Shown in pieces: positions 11,976-24,252 of a DNA stretch of 64,000 bases (position 1 is the stretch's first letter; every line of letters begins with the position of its first letter). Position numbers and translations under genes: made by a program. The notes below the pieces were generated by a model that saw only the letters and a list, made by a program, of their open reading frames with translations, did no database searches and was not told the DNA's origin. The stretch is from Luscinia megarhynchos (Eukaryota; Chordata; Aves; Passeriformes; Turdidae): the NCBI GenBank assembly GCA_034336665.1, contig CM067592.1, positions 51,140,473-51,204,472 of the forward strand, written 5' to 3'.

Positions 11976-14900
11976 CCATCAGAATATCCTGGAAAATATT
12001 AAACAGCAGCAAGGCAATTGCTGCATTTCATTTAGTACAGAAAAATAGAAACCTCTATGGTATATGGCCAAGTTATTTTTGCTAAATTTATCAGACAGAG
12101 TTGATCAAATTCCATTTATGCTGGACTTCTACATAACAGAAATAATTCCCTCCATTTTTTTAAGGTTTTCAACAGCAAAAAGAGCTTAAGGAAAGAGGTG
12201 GTGAAAATAAATGAAGGAAATGTACTCTGAAGACAAATTAAATGTACCATTTATGTTTTAAAAACTTCTAATTTGCTTTAATGATAACTATGTCTTTGGC
12301 TGGATGATCAGATCTCCAAGTAGAGTTACTTATGCTTGTACATGCAGCTTGGCAGTATTTATACTTGTTTGTTCTAATCTACATTTTTACATCTCTAGTT
12401 TTAAGAAGCTTTCATTCACTGAGATACATAAATGAGAACTGCATTTGCATCAAGTTATATAAAAATTATCTGCAAGAAGACACAGACATAAAAATGCTGA
12501 CTAAAGAATTTATGACTTTGTGGGGAAAAGTATAAACTTCTCTTTTCTTTCTTTTTTCACAGAGTACAGCTACTGACCAGGCTGCTGGTGCCATGATGAT
12601 GAGCTAACTGTCCTGGGCCGGCTCAAACATCCATTACACCTACTCTGAATAGTTATCTATAATAGTTATCTCTTCTTTTCCACTGTAAGTGCCTTCTAGT
12701 TGTTTCCTCATGCATCACGCAAAATAATGACTCAAAAATAACTTTTAGTGAACAAAGTACCTGGGAATAGCAAATTGGAATTTTACTTCCATTATTAGTT
12801 CCTAAGTGAGCACATATCTCCATACACTTACCATATATTTATTGTATAAGGTCGTAGTTTACAGAGTATTTCACATGCAGTCCACAGAGTCAGTCTTTCA
12901 AATCTTGCCTAATCAGGAGCATTCACTGTTGTCTGGTGACAGGAATAGGTGAAAAAATCCATAATAAATTTGATATTTTTATGTTTATATTATCATCTGT
13001 AGTGTCCAGAAGCTCTTACATTAAAAAAAAAAATCTGTTTATAACATTTTGCAGTTTTAAATACCTCCTATGAATGGCTATGGCAGAGGAAAATTATTGC
13101 AAAAGTGAAATAACAATATAGTCTACAACTGGAAATAGAACAAAGCTATCATTCTTTAAAATGCAGCTACAAAACTATGGCACAGAGCTATGGCAACTGA
13201 TAGAGAGAATAGATGCAGAAGCCAACTGAATGCTAGAGAAATTGCTAATGTAGTCCACACAAGTTGACATCATGAAAATCTTAAAGAGCTTTTGCTGTTT
13301 AAGTCTTTTCTCCTTCATTGTTGGGTGTACCAAGCATCAAAGATGTTGTGCTCCTCCCAGAATAATTTTATTACACTGTTGTTACTTTAGCTTCTCAGTC
13401 CAGAAAGGCATGTGAAAGAAAACATTGGGTTTTAGGCTTGGTAAAGATCTTTGGGACAACCATGTGACATGTGCCCTAAGAATTCATTAGTTAAATGGCT
13501 GAAGAAATTTAATTAATTTTTTTAATTCTGGTGTGCTGATTTTGAAAGCACATTTCAGTCCTAGGTAAAGCTAAGCCCACAGACAGCATTTGGTCACCAC
13601 TTCTGTACTCATGCACATAGGTTTTCTGCTTAAAAATCTCATGACATAACATGTCAAGTCAACTCAAGTGGCGCCAGGAGAGGCACTATTCTTCTAGTCC
13701 TTCACTCTTTTCAGCTGTAATTTCTCTCTTCCAGACATCTTATTTTTGTGCCAGAGAACTCTTGTCTGTAGTGTTCATTTTCTTACTACTTTTACTTTAT
13801 GGCTTCATATCAGCAGAAATCCTTCAAAAGCTGTCATTAGGAAAAAAAACAAACCAACAGAAAATCCCATCTTTTTTTTGTGTGTACTAAAAGAACAGAA
13901 ACTAGACTTTGCCAAACCAATGCATTTACAAAATTATAAAACCAAAAAAAAATTTCTTCAGAAGTAGAAAAGGTGAAAGGGCTTTCAGGGAAATCCTTGC
14001 TGTGCTTACTTCTAATGACTGGTATCATTATTTGGCAATGATTTCATACAAACCTACACATTTTTAAAAGAAAATTATCCTTTCAGTTATGAAACATATT
14101 TAACAGTAAAGGGATTAAAAGAAAAAAATTAAAAATATTCTCAGGAGAAACTGCAGGGATGACCAAAGCATGAATCAGGCTTTAGTAACATCAGACTAAC
14201 AATCAGTTGCTTCTGTTTGTTTCAGTTCAGGTGAGAAGGATACACTTGTAAGGGTGAATATTCTGAAACACCGTTTTGATTATTGAAATGAATATCTACC
14301 ATTGAATGGTTTTCACTATACCCTGAATTTCTTCTGCTCTGCACCTTTCATGTAGCTTGTTTCTGTTCATTGTTTTTTATCAACTTCTGCTCCAAATTCC
14401 GGTTTCTTTCAGTTCCCCTTTTCTCAAAATGTGCTCTTTCTGATATCAAATTTCTGCTTCACATGCAGGCATTTCTGAATTTACACAGAACATCCCTATT
14501 TTGAGGTACTTTCTTACAAAATGCCACATCTGTCCAAATGTAAACTTCTCCATGTGATTAGATAGAACTTTAAGTAAAGGAAAACTACCAAACCTTCCAA
14601 ACATTCTTGTCCATTGCATAGTCTGTTTTTGGAACTGCATGGAGCTCGTATATCCCTTAGTGGTAGTGCTGCTGCTCTCAGGAGTAAGTAGAATGGAATG
14701 GTTATGATTTTGAACACTTGATGTGATTAAAGGTCTTGAACGAAACTTGCATTTCCCAGGCCACCATCCTCACTTCCAGGGAGAGAATTGTCACATAATT
14801 CTTAAACACTCCTGTTAGCCTCCTCTGAATACCAGCTGATACTCAGTAGCCTTCCCCAGTTTTGCCTAAATGATACATGAGCAAAAGTTTTAATTTCTTC

Positions 14901-17900
14901 CTCTTATTCTAAATAAAGAGACCACATGGTTAGGATAAGTCAAATGAAGAATATTCATCTGTATATGCTCCTTACACACAGGGCATATATACCTGGAAAA
15001 CTGCTGTAAGCTATATGTATGTAGCTCTTCTTACATGTACCACCCAGTGGAATTTAAAATCAATCTTTTCCTTTCATTTTGAAACTATAAAATATTAAGT
15101 AAGTAATACAGTTGAAAGAGAAGTTTGTCCTTCAAAGAAAAAAGAGTGCAATCCTGTTATTTCTAAATTTATGGGGCTGACATTTTTCTCTTTTTGGAGT
15201 TTTGTAACAGTGTGACTCAGATAATTGGACTGAAAGCCAAGGGCTGTTGCAACTTGAATACAGAACTAAAACATTACATTCATATATTCTTGTAGAAACA
15301 GTCAAAAGTATAGTATGAATGTTTTAAAAAGTACTCAATACAGGGAACCTAATGGCCAGTGTGGAAAAACGCTTAAATACAGAAAAGCAATCACTAAAAA
15401 GTTTTGTTTTCTGATCTTCCTGTGTTTAAAAATATGCTAGTTGTATAATTTTGAAGTATCTCCTGCTCTGCATATAACAGTGCAAATTTAGTTCAGAAAA
15501 GCCACCCAGCACATCAAATGACATTTTTGTTCAGCTGTCAGAAAAAAATGAATATGAACCCTGTGCTAGTTTTTAGTAGTGTCTTCTAATTGCATGCAAC
15601 TAACTGGGTGCATTGGCTATATTTTATAATGCAGACTGAGGTTCCAGACTCCAGACCAGTAAAACATAACCTTACATAAAACAGAAGTCAAACATAAAAC
15701 CCAAAAACAAATGTGAAAGCAATTTCTTGTTGGTATCTTAATATTGAGGAAGTAAAGCAAAGACAGGCCTCACTGAAGAACAAAGTAGTCAGACAGTAAA
15801 ATTCAGGGACTTTTATTGGCTTGGGATCAGAGGAAACACATGCTGAAAAAATTTGAAAGTTGTCCAATCTGAAAGAGGGCAGTCAGTCTGTTAACCATGA
15901 TGCAATCAACTGGCATAGGAGTGAAGTATTCATCCCTCATCACACCATGATCTCAAGATAACCTCGTGATAGCAGCAGCATGGGATGTATATGCTTATAC
16001 ATATATACATATACAAATACTTTTTTTTTTTTTGAAAGGTACATATGCATGCATCCATATGTACATATGTTTATCTATTATATGTACACTTTAAGGTATT
16101 TTGTACATGCCCAGGAGTAGTAAAGGATCTCTGCTATCCGTGAGAATCTGCCAATAGCTGCAGGACAGAAATGGCATTGCTATGCTGCTCAGTGGAGCTA
16201 GATTGCTGCTAGAACTCCAGACAACGTGTTTTGTGCATTTTATGGTACTTCCTACAGTAGCAGTAAACTGTGTGAGCACCTCCTTCTATATTCACTCACT
16301 GTTGGATTTTGGTGATTCCTGTCTATGGTGTGAGTCCCCTCTTAAAGTGATTCTCAGACCTCTGAGAGGAAGTCTTTTTCATCTGCTCTATGAGTTTATT
16401 TTCTTCACAGTTACCATCCTGATTTGAAATGAGGTAGGATGAAAACAAGCAAATATATTTCAGTACCATTTATGAGGCAAACTTGATTTTCAGCAAATGT
16501 TAAGTTTTTGGATATTTTTGATCCCATAAAACTCAAACTATATGATTTTTTTAATCTTTTTAAGTTCTTTTATAAATTATCTCATGTCATACGTCTATTT
16601 ATTCTATGGAGTAAGTATTTATCTTAAGAGCAAAAAGATGTAAGGAGTAATAAATCTTTCTTTAATCTCTTAGTACCTTTCCTTTTTTCATAAAAGAAAG
16701 AAAATTGAAAAATTATCTTAATAAAAACAATTGTATCTGTAAACATAGTCATAAATTATGCCACAAAACACAGACAGATTTAACTTGAAAATTACTTCTG
16801 AAGTAATATGAAAGTAATTTTATACTCAGATCTAAATCAAATGAATTTTTCAAAGTGTTAAAGAGAACAGCAGGTGTTGGTTTATTTATTGAGAAACAGT
16901 TCTGTTGCTGTAAAGCAATCCTCTCTGATTTTTTAAAATTCTGTTTGCTTTGTTGTGTTTCATTAAAAACACTCATCATGAAATTATTTTCCGTAACAGT
17001 TTAGGATCATAGTAGCTTTCAATGACAGAAATGTCCAGATTGTGATAAGAACCTGCACATATCAAATAACATAACAGAGCTACAATACAACACAAAAGGA
17101 AACAGAGCTAAAACACAGCAAAAGAATTTTCTTTCTCTTTTTCTAATTAAAACAAGGAATTTCCTTGAGAGCAGTTTAAAAATATAGCAAACTACACTGA
17201 AATAGAATCTAGCAGTATTTGTGTTCAATACTTTATAATGTCCCTGTAATTTGTTCAAATTTATTAGCGTGATTAGTCAAAGCTTCATTATTGAATTCTG
17301 TGAAGGCAAAGATGCAGATACATAACTGTGTAGATATGTTTTATAATCACACATAAATAGGCTGAATGGATGTGAATTGCCTGCTTTGGCACCATCACCA
17401 TATATAAGGTTTATGAAATAATCCAAGCAATGTAGAGTCAGTAAGGTAGCTTTTGCAGCACTTATGCTAAATAATGTCTTTTAAGAACATTTAAACACAG
17501 AGGACCTGCAGTCTGTCTGGAAAGTGAATGTGCACAAGCTGTAGGAGATACCTGAGGTGACTCATCTGCCACTTGGAAGACCATTTACAGCAGCTGCATT
17601 CAGAGTACTCTTACCTGTGACAGGGTGAGGAGATGTCCTCTGTCAGGTGTCTGCTTACCAAAGGGGTCACGTCCTGACAGGTTGAGTTGTTAGTTCACCC
17701 AGGAGATTATTGGAGGCCAGTTCAGATCTGAAAGCAGTGGTCTTTTGTTTTCAGCATTGGCACTGTTTAGAAAAGGCACTGCAGTGAGTGAGGTGCCAGG
17801 AGCACTAGGACTGAGTCCCACTCACCATAGATCTCCAGTTGTGGTGCAGCTGGTGACTGGATAATTTTGACAAGACTAATATTGCGGGATAAAGGATTTA

Positions 17901-20303
17901 TTTGTTTTTTCAGATAAGCAAAAATATTCTCATGCCCTACCATAGGACCAGACAGGGCTAAGGAAAGCAGGGAAAGCCCTTGTGTGAGTAGATTTGTGTG
18001 TAATTAAGATTGCTGAAAGGGTTGGCTTCTGCCCATGGCAAGTGCACAGTCAGCTCCAGCAAAATAAAGAGTAGTGGGGAAGCTGTGGCATTATCCCAGG
18101 GAGCAGAGAGCAGTAAAAACAGATAATAAATTGTGTAGTTCCTTCTTCCTCACAGAATTTGAAAGTTTTCTAGCACTTTATAAAAGTATAAAAATTCATG
18201 CACAGAATTGCAAATATACTTGCTGCTATTATCTGGAAAAAATTCATTAGGATAGCTTGGCAGCATAGGGAATTTTTTTGCCTCAAAAAATTAAGTGTCA
18301 GCACCTAAGGTAAAACTACGTCAATAGTCACTGTCTGCCCAAGGATACAGAGGTTGGTGGATGTGGGTTCTCTTCATGCCTTCCACTGTCCAGACCCCCA
18401 TCTTATGTTCTGATTCATCCCATAACCTCATGAAAATAACAGGGTCTTCTGAGAGTGGGTAGTGATGCTAATCATGACCAAAGAAGCACATCATGTACAG
18501 CAAGGGCCTTATCTAAGCTATGTGGAAGTGCAAGGGCAAGAAAAATAGATGTTACAACATAGCCCGAAATTTCACCAGAAATCTTATGTTCTTTGTGGAT
18601 TGGAAGTTTTGGTCACTTCGTGCAACATGCTAGATGAGATCATTTGCAATCTCTTATCTGATTTTTTTTTCTCTCTCTCTTGTATTATTTAAAAAGAGGA
18701 ATCCTCTAAGCTCCAGGCAGAAGGGATAGAAGTGTTTTATTGAAGCTTGTATCAGGATGATAACATAATTAGAACAGTTGTGAAAATTCCTTCAGAACTA
18801 AAAAGGAAAGAAAGGCTGCAAAATTACACACACCACATCTGGGGTTTTTTTTGTCAGCAAATCATTGGGGTTGATTTTCTGTTCCTGTCAAGCAGTGTAA
18901 AATGCTGCAAATTTAATCTAGCTGAAAACATGGGGAAGAGTAACTGCCAAACACCTTCAAGAGTACTTAGCAACTATGCCATGGGGAAAAATGAATCGAG
19001 GCAAGACAAATAAAGCCAGTCTATCCTAAAGCTGTGAAATTCCCTGAGAAATGGGAGAAATACCCAAAGATATCCTGTGTGGAATTAATCTGGATACTGA
19101 TCCAAACAGCTTATATTTGCCAACTCTATAATGGCAATATTTTGCCTCCCGACAGACATATTTTCTCTATTTTATCCTGGAGAAGTTACTTAGGGTTAGG
19201 GAGTGAATCTTTATGAAAGAATGAAGAGGAGCACTAAAAGGTGCACTGATCAAGCTCATTATTCTGGAGCTCCTACAGTTGTTCAGTCCTATGCCACGTG
19301 GTATGAATTCTGCAGCATGACTATGGTCACACCGAATGTGCCAGTTATGAAAGCCAGTGAACCTGTTCTGTGTGCTGTTTCTTACTGTCCTCTAATAAAA
19401 TCATGTCTATTTGGCCAGGAATATGCCTTCTCTGCTTATCTCAGTCCTTCTTGTGAGCTGACTTAGCTCACAAATTTATCATAGTTTCCATTATTTTTAA
19501 ATTCTTCTGAAATATGATGCGAAATGCTCTCTGAGGATGTATCAGCAGAGTAACTACAGGATTTAAAGGAATATAGCCCCTTCTTGTTTGGTTCTATGTA
19601 CAGACAGTGCTGCTATGTAGCCTGCAGCTCTCAGGAGAAGGCTGTGCTAGGAGAGGACCACAGGCACCACATTCACACAGGCTGGGAAAGGGCAGCAGCC
19701 CTGGGTTTGGAGAGCTGCCTTTTAGCTACCAGTGCAGACTCTGAGTACTAGCCTTGAAGACCCAAATATGGTGCATTTGCAGACTTGGACAGTGTGTGAA
19801 TCTATTCCTTTATTCATATAATGCAATCTGAATCGCATTTATGTCCAATTCCAAAATAATATGATAAAGTTTTTACATAATTTGAAATGAGTGGAATATA
19901 TGAACACATATAATGATAGGAAGGTGCAGAGCTCTCCTCAGTCACTTGTCATTTGCACTCAGGAGTTTTTAAACAGATGTTCCAGTTTTGAGACAAATTA
20001 GGAGATCCTGTCACCCCGGGTCAACAGGGTGAGTAAATCAAGGACTATTACACTCTCAGTTATGGTTCAGAATGAAAACCTTTCTTTTCCTCACCTTAAT
20101 ATCATTCCAGAGCAGGTGACTTTTTAAAAAAACACTCATCCACACTACATAAAATGAAAGCAATCACTAAAAGTGTTTTCCCTTTATTTAAAAAAAAAAC
20201 CTAAAAATCTGTCAAACACAGAATATATGATGTAGGTGTGCTTGTGTCTGCTTTTGGGGAAAGGGAATGAACTAAATAACCTTTCATTCTCTAAACTCCC
20301 TTT
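11976..20303. other. AT-rich non-coding stretch
   Basis: No gene is supported. A poly-T run (about 16021-16033) is flanked by an alternating ATAC/ATGT-rich segment (15990-16085). A possible exon-like segment is at 12563-12684: it is preceded by a pyrimidine tract ending in 'cacag' and followed by a 'gtaagt' donor. It could be a non-coding RNA exon or chance. A two-unit telomere-like stretch (near 19190-19200) is too short to mean anything. Confidence 0.4.
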
Positions 20304-20308
20304 TTGTC
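20304..20308. other. Target site duplication, left copy (TTGTC)
   Basis: The 5 bp directly before the left LTR end (20309) are identical to the 5 bp directly after the right LTR end (27012-27016). This is the expected staggered-cut duplication of retroviral integration. A 5-bp length fits class III (ERVL-like) elements better than gammaretroviruses (4 bp) or alpha- and betaretroviruses (6 bp). Confidence 0.88.
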
Positions 20309-20963
20309 TGTCCAAGTTTGGACAAACTTAGGGAAAGAACCCCCAGAAGAGCTTCCCAGGAAATAAGGAAAAAAAAAATTTCACTCAGGGGGAAAAGTGG
20401 AAAAAACCTATTTATTAACACATACAAGAGAAACACTTCCCAGCACAGACCCAGGTGACAAAAAAGTTTTCACCGAGAGAGAGAAACTTGGACGCTTTGA
20501 TCTTCACTAGAAGGGCGAAACGCTTCTCTGGCCGGTGTCCAGCGGCAGGCCGCAGGGTTCCTCCGGAGCTGGTGCTGAATCCTCGGGGGTGAGGGGGAGA
20601 AGGGAGAGGGGGAGAGAGAGAAAGAAAAAAACAGCCGGAATAGCCAGCAAGCCTTAAACAGCAGCGAGCTAAACCGAATAATTCAAGCAATATAAAGTCA
20701 AAAAAAATCAAGAAAAAAAAACCCAAAAACAGCTAACTCACAAACCAGGCCACGAGCCACCACCACAGCAGCGATAGCCACCCGCAGCAGCAGCCAGAGC
20801 CCAGCGCGCAGCCGTGCGAGCACCCCCCCCCCCCAAGCCAAGCCCGCGGCAAACCAAGGCCATTCCGCAGAGCAGAGCCCAGGCGGCCCCTCCCCCGGGA
20901 GCAGACAGCTTCATGGCCAAGGGGGGCAGGGTGAGGAGTCAGTCAAATCATCAACCCAGGACA
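20309..20963 (-). repeat. 3' LTR of the ERV
   Basis: About 655 bp, bounded by TG and CA in proviral orientation and matching the other LTR (26358-27011) almost throughout. A polyadenylation signal (AATAAA on the minus strand) is at 20411-20416. The proviral-strand U3 end is GC- and CpG-rich; a long pyrimidine tract in proviral orientation lies around 20585-20632. Differences from the 5' LTR include 20337 (G against A), an A-run length change, 'gtgaggagtcag' against 'gtaaggagttag', and a 12-C run at 20823-20834 where the other copy has mixed sequence. Confidence 0.92.
20411..20416 (-). terminator. Polyadenylation signal AATAAA in 3' LTR
   Basis: The plus-strand tttatt reads AATAAA in proviral sense, in the context TTAATAAATAGG. 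The same hexamer is conserved in the 5' LTR at 26460-26465. Placed in the downstream third of the LTR, it would direct cleavage near the R/U5 border, with GT-rich sequence following. Confidence 0.7.
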
Positions 20964-20974
20964 TTCCACCCCTT
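20964..20974 (-). other. Polypurine tract (PPT)
   Basis: Immediately before the 3' LTR on the proviral strand is AAGGGGTGGAA, an all-purine stretch apart from one T, directly abutting TGTCC of the LTR. This is the position and composition of the plus-strand primer of retroviruses. It helps to fix the LTR boundary at 20963. Confidence 0.85.
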
Positions 20975-21084
20975 ATCCCATATCGTGATCATTGACACAC
21001 GATTGGGATATACACTCATTAAACACAATATGAAAACTTCCTCTGGCTTGCTCAAACCTTCAACATTTACATATTCCTTCTGTC

Positions 21085-22447
21085 TCATCCCACAGTCAGA
21101 TCTCCCTGAGGTACACAGCGGGTTGTTCCATCTTTCTGCATTATCCACCAAGTACATCCAGGTCCTTGAGCAAAGGCAATCCCCCGAATGGGTTTGCCTG
21201 TACTCGAGGCAGGATTAATCCATACTGTCTTCCCTAGCAATCCTCTGACATGGGCCGCTGGGACTTTGTCTCCATCTACTGTATTAAGGCACTCAGATTG
21301 GGCAGGACCTGCTCGGTTGGTGGAACCTCGAGTGTTGACTAACCAAGTGGCCTTTGCCAAATGCTGCTCCCAATTCTTAAAGGATCCCCCACCCAATGCC
21401 TTTAAGGTGGTCTTTAACAATCCATTGTACCTCTCCACTTTACCTGCAGCTGGTGCATGGTAAGGGATGTGGTACACCCACTCAATACCGTGTTCCCTAG
21501 CCCAGGTGTTGACAAGGTTATTCTTAAAATGAGTCCCATTGTCTGACTCGATCCTCTCAGGGGTACCATGCCTCCAAAGGACCTGTTTTTCCAGGCCCAG
21601 GATGGTGTTGCGGGCAGTAGCGTGAGATACAGGGTAAGTCTCCAACCATCCGGTGGTGGCTTCCACCATGGTCAGCACATACCGTTTGCCCTGGCGGGTT
21701 TGCGGGAGTGCGATGTAATCAATCTGCCAAAGCTCCCCATACCTGTACTTGGACCACTGTCCTCCATACCAGAGGGGCTTCACCCGCTTAGCCTGCTTGA
21801 TGGCAGCGCAAGTGTCACAATCATGAATAACTTGAGTAATGCTGTCCATGGTAAGATCCACCCCTCGGTCTCGTGCCCACTTATAGGTGGCATCCCTCCC
21901 CTGATGGCCTGAGGCATCATGGGCCCATCGAGCCAGGAACAACTCTCCCTTATGTTTCCAATCTAAATCTATTTCCAACCCCCCTATTTTTGCTGCTTGA
22001 TCTACTTGATGGTTATTTCGCTGTTCTTCATTAGCTCTACTTCTGGGGACATGGGCGTCCACATGGCGAACCTTCACGGGTAGCTTGTCTAACCGAGTAG
22101 CTATGTCTTTCCACTCTTCAGCAGCCCAGATTGGTCTTCCTCTGCGCTGCCAGTTCGTCTCTTTCCATCTCTGCAGCCATCCCCACAAAGCGTTGGCTAC
22201 CATCCAGGAATCAGTGTAAAGATAGAGCTTTGGCCACCTCTCTCTTTCGGCAATATTCAAAGCCAGTTGGACAGCTTTGAGTTCAGCGAATTGACTAGAC
22301 CCTCCTTCTCCTTCAGTAGCTTCTGCAACCCGTCGTGTAGGGCTCCATACAGCTGCTTTCCATTTCCGATTTGTCCCTACAATGCGACAGGAACCGCCGG
22401 TGAACAGGGCATAGCTAATTTCCTCTGCCGGTAGCTGGTTGTAAGGG
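21085..22447 (-). pseudogene. pol 3' part: RNase H (C-terminal part) and integrase
   Basis: This is one open frame from about 22447 down to a stop at 21085-21087. Counted from the TTG codon at 22258-22260, residues 15-18 are YTDS (RNase H third acidic residue) and D87 (HQVDQAA) fits the fourth. The integrase follows: zinc-binding H114, H119, C148 and C151, then the catalytic triad D181 (WQID), D240 (ESDNG) and E276 (KVERYNG), with exactly 35 residues between the last two. A Trp-rich DNA-binding tail follows. The first RNase H aspartate is lost: codon 22396-22398 reads GGC (Gly) in an FT-x-GS motif. The integrase looks uninterrupted. The start of this feature is not a true start; it is where the frame resumes after a frameshift near 22440-22450. 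Confidence 0.9.
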
Positions 22448-22797
22448 TGGTGCTTCTTCAGCCCGGGTCACCGGTTCTTGTTCCTCCTCTGTCACACCAA
22501 AACTTTCTCCCTCTGGCCAGTTGGTAATTATTTCTAAGATCCCTGGGCGATTTAATTTCCGATCCGGGCGCTGCGTAATGAGGGCTATCCACTTGCTCCA
22601 TGTGGCACTGGTGGCATGGTGGGTGGAAGGAACCTTCCCACTGAACATCCACCCCAGCACTGGCAACCGGGGTGCCAGAAAGAGTTGTGCTTCTGTGCCA
22701 ATCACCTCTGAAGCAGCTTGGGCTCCCCTCATAAGCAGCCAAGATTTCCTTTTCTGTCGGGGTATAATTGCCTTCCCGATCCTCTGTAACTTCTGCT
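22440..22797 (-). pseudogene. pol middle part: RT connection and RNase H N-terminal region, frameshifted
   Basis: Pol-like sequence continues between the RT and RNase H parts but is spread over different frames. Just after the nonsense codon at 22798-22800 the coding sense stays in the RT frame briefly, moves to a second frame near 22770-22780 (reading NYTPTEKEILAAYEG), shifts to a third within a G-run near 22725-22732, and to the fourth position near 22440-22450, the frame of the integrase. The third piece (22732-22450) includes WSKWIALITQR and an acidic linker. Together these show one nonsense mutation and three frameshifts in pol. Confidence 0.8.
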
Positions 22798-24249
22798 CTA
22801 GAATCCCAGGGGTCGGCCTCGGGTCTCACCTGGCACCTTCTGCCACAGACTCCAAGACAGACCGTGGTTTCCAGCTGCAGAGTAGAGCACATTCTTCACA
22901 TCTGGCCCCGTCCTGACGGGGCCAAGAGCTACTGCATGGGCGATTTTTTGTTTAATTTGGGTGAAGGCTTGTTGTTGTTGTGGGCCCCAATGAAAATCAT
23001 TTTTCTTCCGAGTAACCTGGTAAAGAGGGCTCACAATCTGACTGTACTCGGGGATGTGCATTCTCCAAAAGCCTATAGCACCCAAGAAAGCTTGTGTCTC
23101 CTTCTTGTTAGTAGGTGGAGACATAGCTGTGATTTTATTAATAACATCAGTAGGAATCTGACGTCTTCCATCTTGCCACTTCACTCCTAAGAACTGGATC
23201 TCACGAGCAGGTCCCTTAACTTTATTCTTCTTGATGGCAAAACCGGCTTCAAGGAGAATTCGGATAATTTCCTCTCCTTTCTCAAACACTTCTTCTGCTG
23301 TGTTTCCCCACACAATGATGTCATCGATGTACTGCAAATGTTCTGGAGCCTCACCTTTTTCCAGTGCAGCCTGGATCAGCCCATGGCAGATGGTGGGGCT
23401 GTGCTTCCACCCCTGGGGCAGTCGGTTCCAGGTGTACTGCACGCCCCTCCAGGAGAAAGCAAACTGAGGCCTGCATTCTGCTGCCAAAGGAATGGAGAAA
23501 AACGCATTGGCAATGTCAATGGTGGCATACCACCTTGCTGCCTTGGACTCCAGCTCGTACTGGAGCTCCAGCATGTCCGGCACGGCAGCGCTCAACGGTG
23601 GGGTGACTTCATTCAATGCGCGGTAGTCCACAGTCAGTCTCCATTCTCCGTCAGACTTGCGCACAGGCCAGATGGGGCTGTTGAAGGGTGAGTGGGTTTT
23701 GCTCACCACCCCTTGGCGCTCCAGCTCCCGGATCATCTTATGGATCGGAATCACAGCATCCCGAGTGGTTCTGTATTGCCGACGATGTACTATCGAAGTG
23801 GCAATCGGTACCCTCTGCTCCTCTACCCTCAGGAGTCCCACGGCAATTGGATTCTCACATAGTCCGGGCAGGGTGTTCAATTGCCGGATTCTCTCCGCCA
23901 TCACAGCCGCTATCCCAAATGCCCACTTGAAGCCTTTTGGGTCCTTAAAATACCCGCTTTGAAGGAAATCTATTCCCAAAATACACGGGGCCTCTGGGCC
24001 AGTCACAATCGGGTATCTCTTCCACTCTCTGCCGGTTAGACTCATTTCCGCTTCCACTATGGTAAAGTCCTGTGATCCACCTGTTACACCAGCAATAGAA
24101 ACAGTCTCTTCTCCGACACATCCTGATGGGAATATAGTACACTGTGCTCCAGTGTCCACTAAAGCTTTATACTTCTGTGGTTTCGATGTGCCAGGCCACC
24201 CGAATCCACACGGTCCAAAAACACTCGGTTTTCCCTGGCCTCACCCTGG
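22798..24249 (-). pseudogene. pro-pol 5' part: aspartic protease and reverse transcriptase
   Basis: One open frame running from just after the gag stops to a TAG at 22798-22800. The protease active site DTGA is near 24145-24156 and an ILGIDFL motif follows about 60 residues on. RT motifs, numbered from the GTG codon at 24157-24159: LTVDYR (175-180), catalytic D215 in ATIDIANAFF, LPQG (247-250), and YIDD (277-280, bases 23320-23331). A thumb and connection region follows to residue 453. The frame ends where a tryptophan would be expected, so the TAG is probably a nonsense mutation. Protease and RT catalytic residues are all present. It lies in the same frame as the last gag piece. Confidence 0.92.
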
Positions 24250-24252
24250 CTA
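24241..24252 (-). other. gag-pol junction: two in-frame stops
   Basis: In the shared gag/pol frame the last gag codon is followed by TAG (24250-24252), two sense codons, and TGA (24241-24243), after which the protease part is open. Gag and pol are therefore in one frame separated by stop codons, an arrangement that in some retroviruses is bypassed by readthrough. With two stops 9 nt apart, at least one may be secondary damage in this dead copy. Confidence 0.6.

Noticed and set aside
19188..19201. Telomere-like 'ttagggttaggg'
   Set aside because: Only two units; expected by chance in 64 kb.
20415..20726. 103-codon minus-strand frame in the 3' LTR and its partner in the 5' LTR
   Set aside because: It lies in the T-rich and pyrimidine-rich LTR core, has no domain, and its reading frame differs between the two LTRs because of an A-run length change.
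20964..21084. Possible env between integrase and 3' LTR
   Set aside because: Only about 120 nt are available, with no open frame or fusion-peptide-like sequence.
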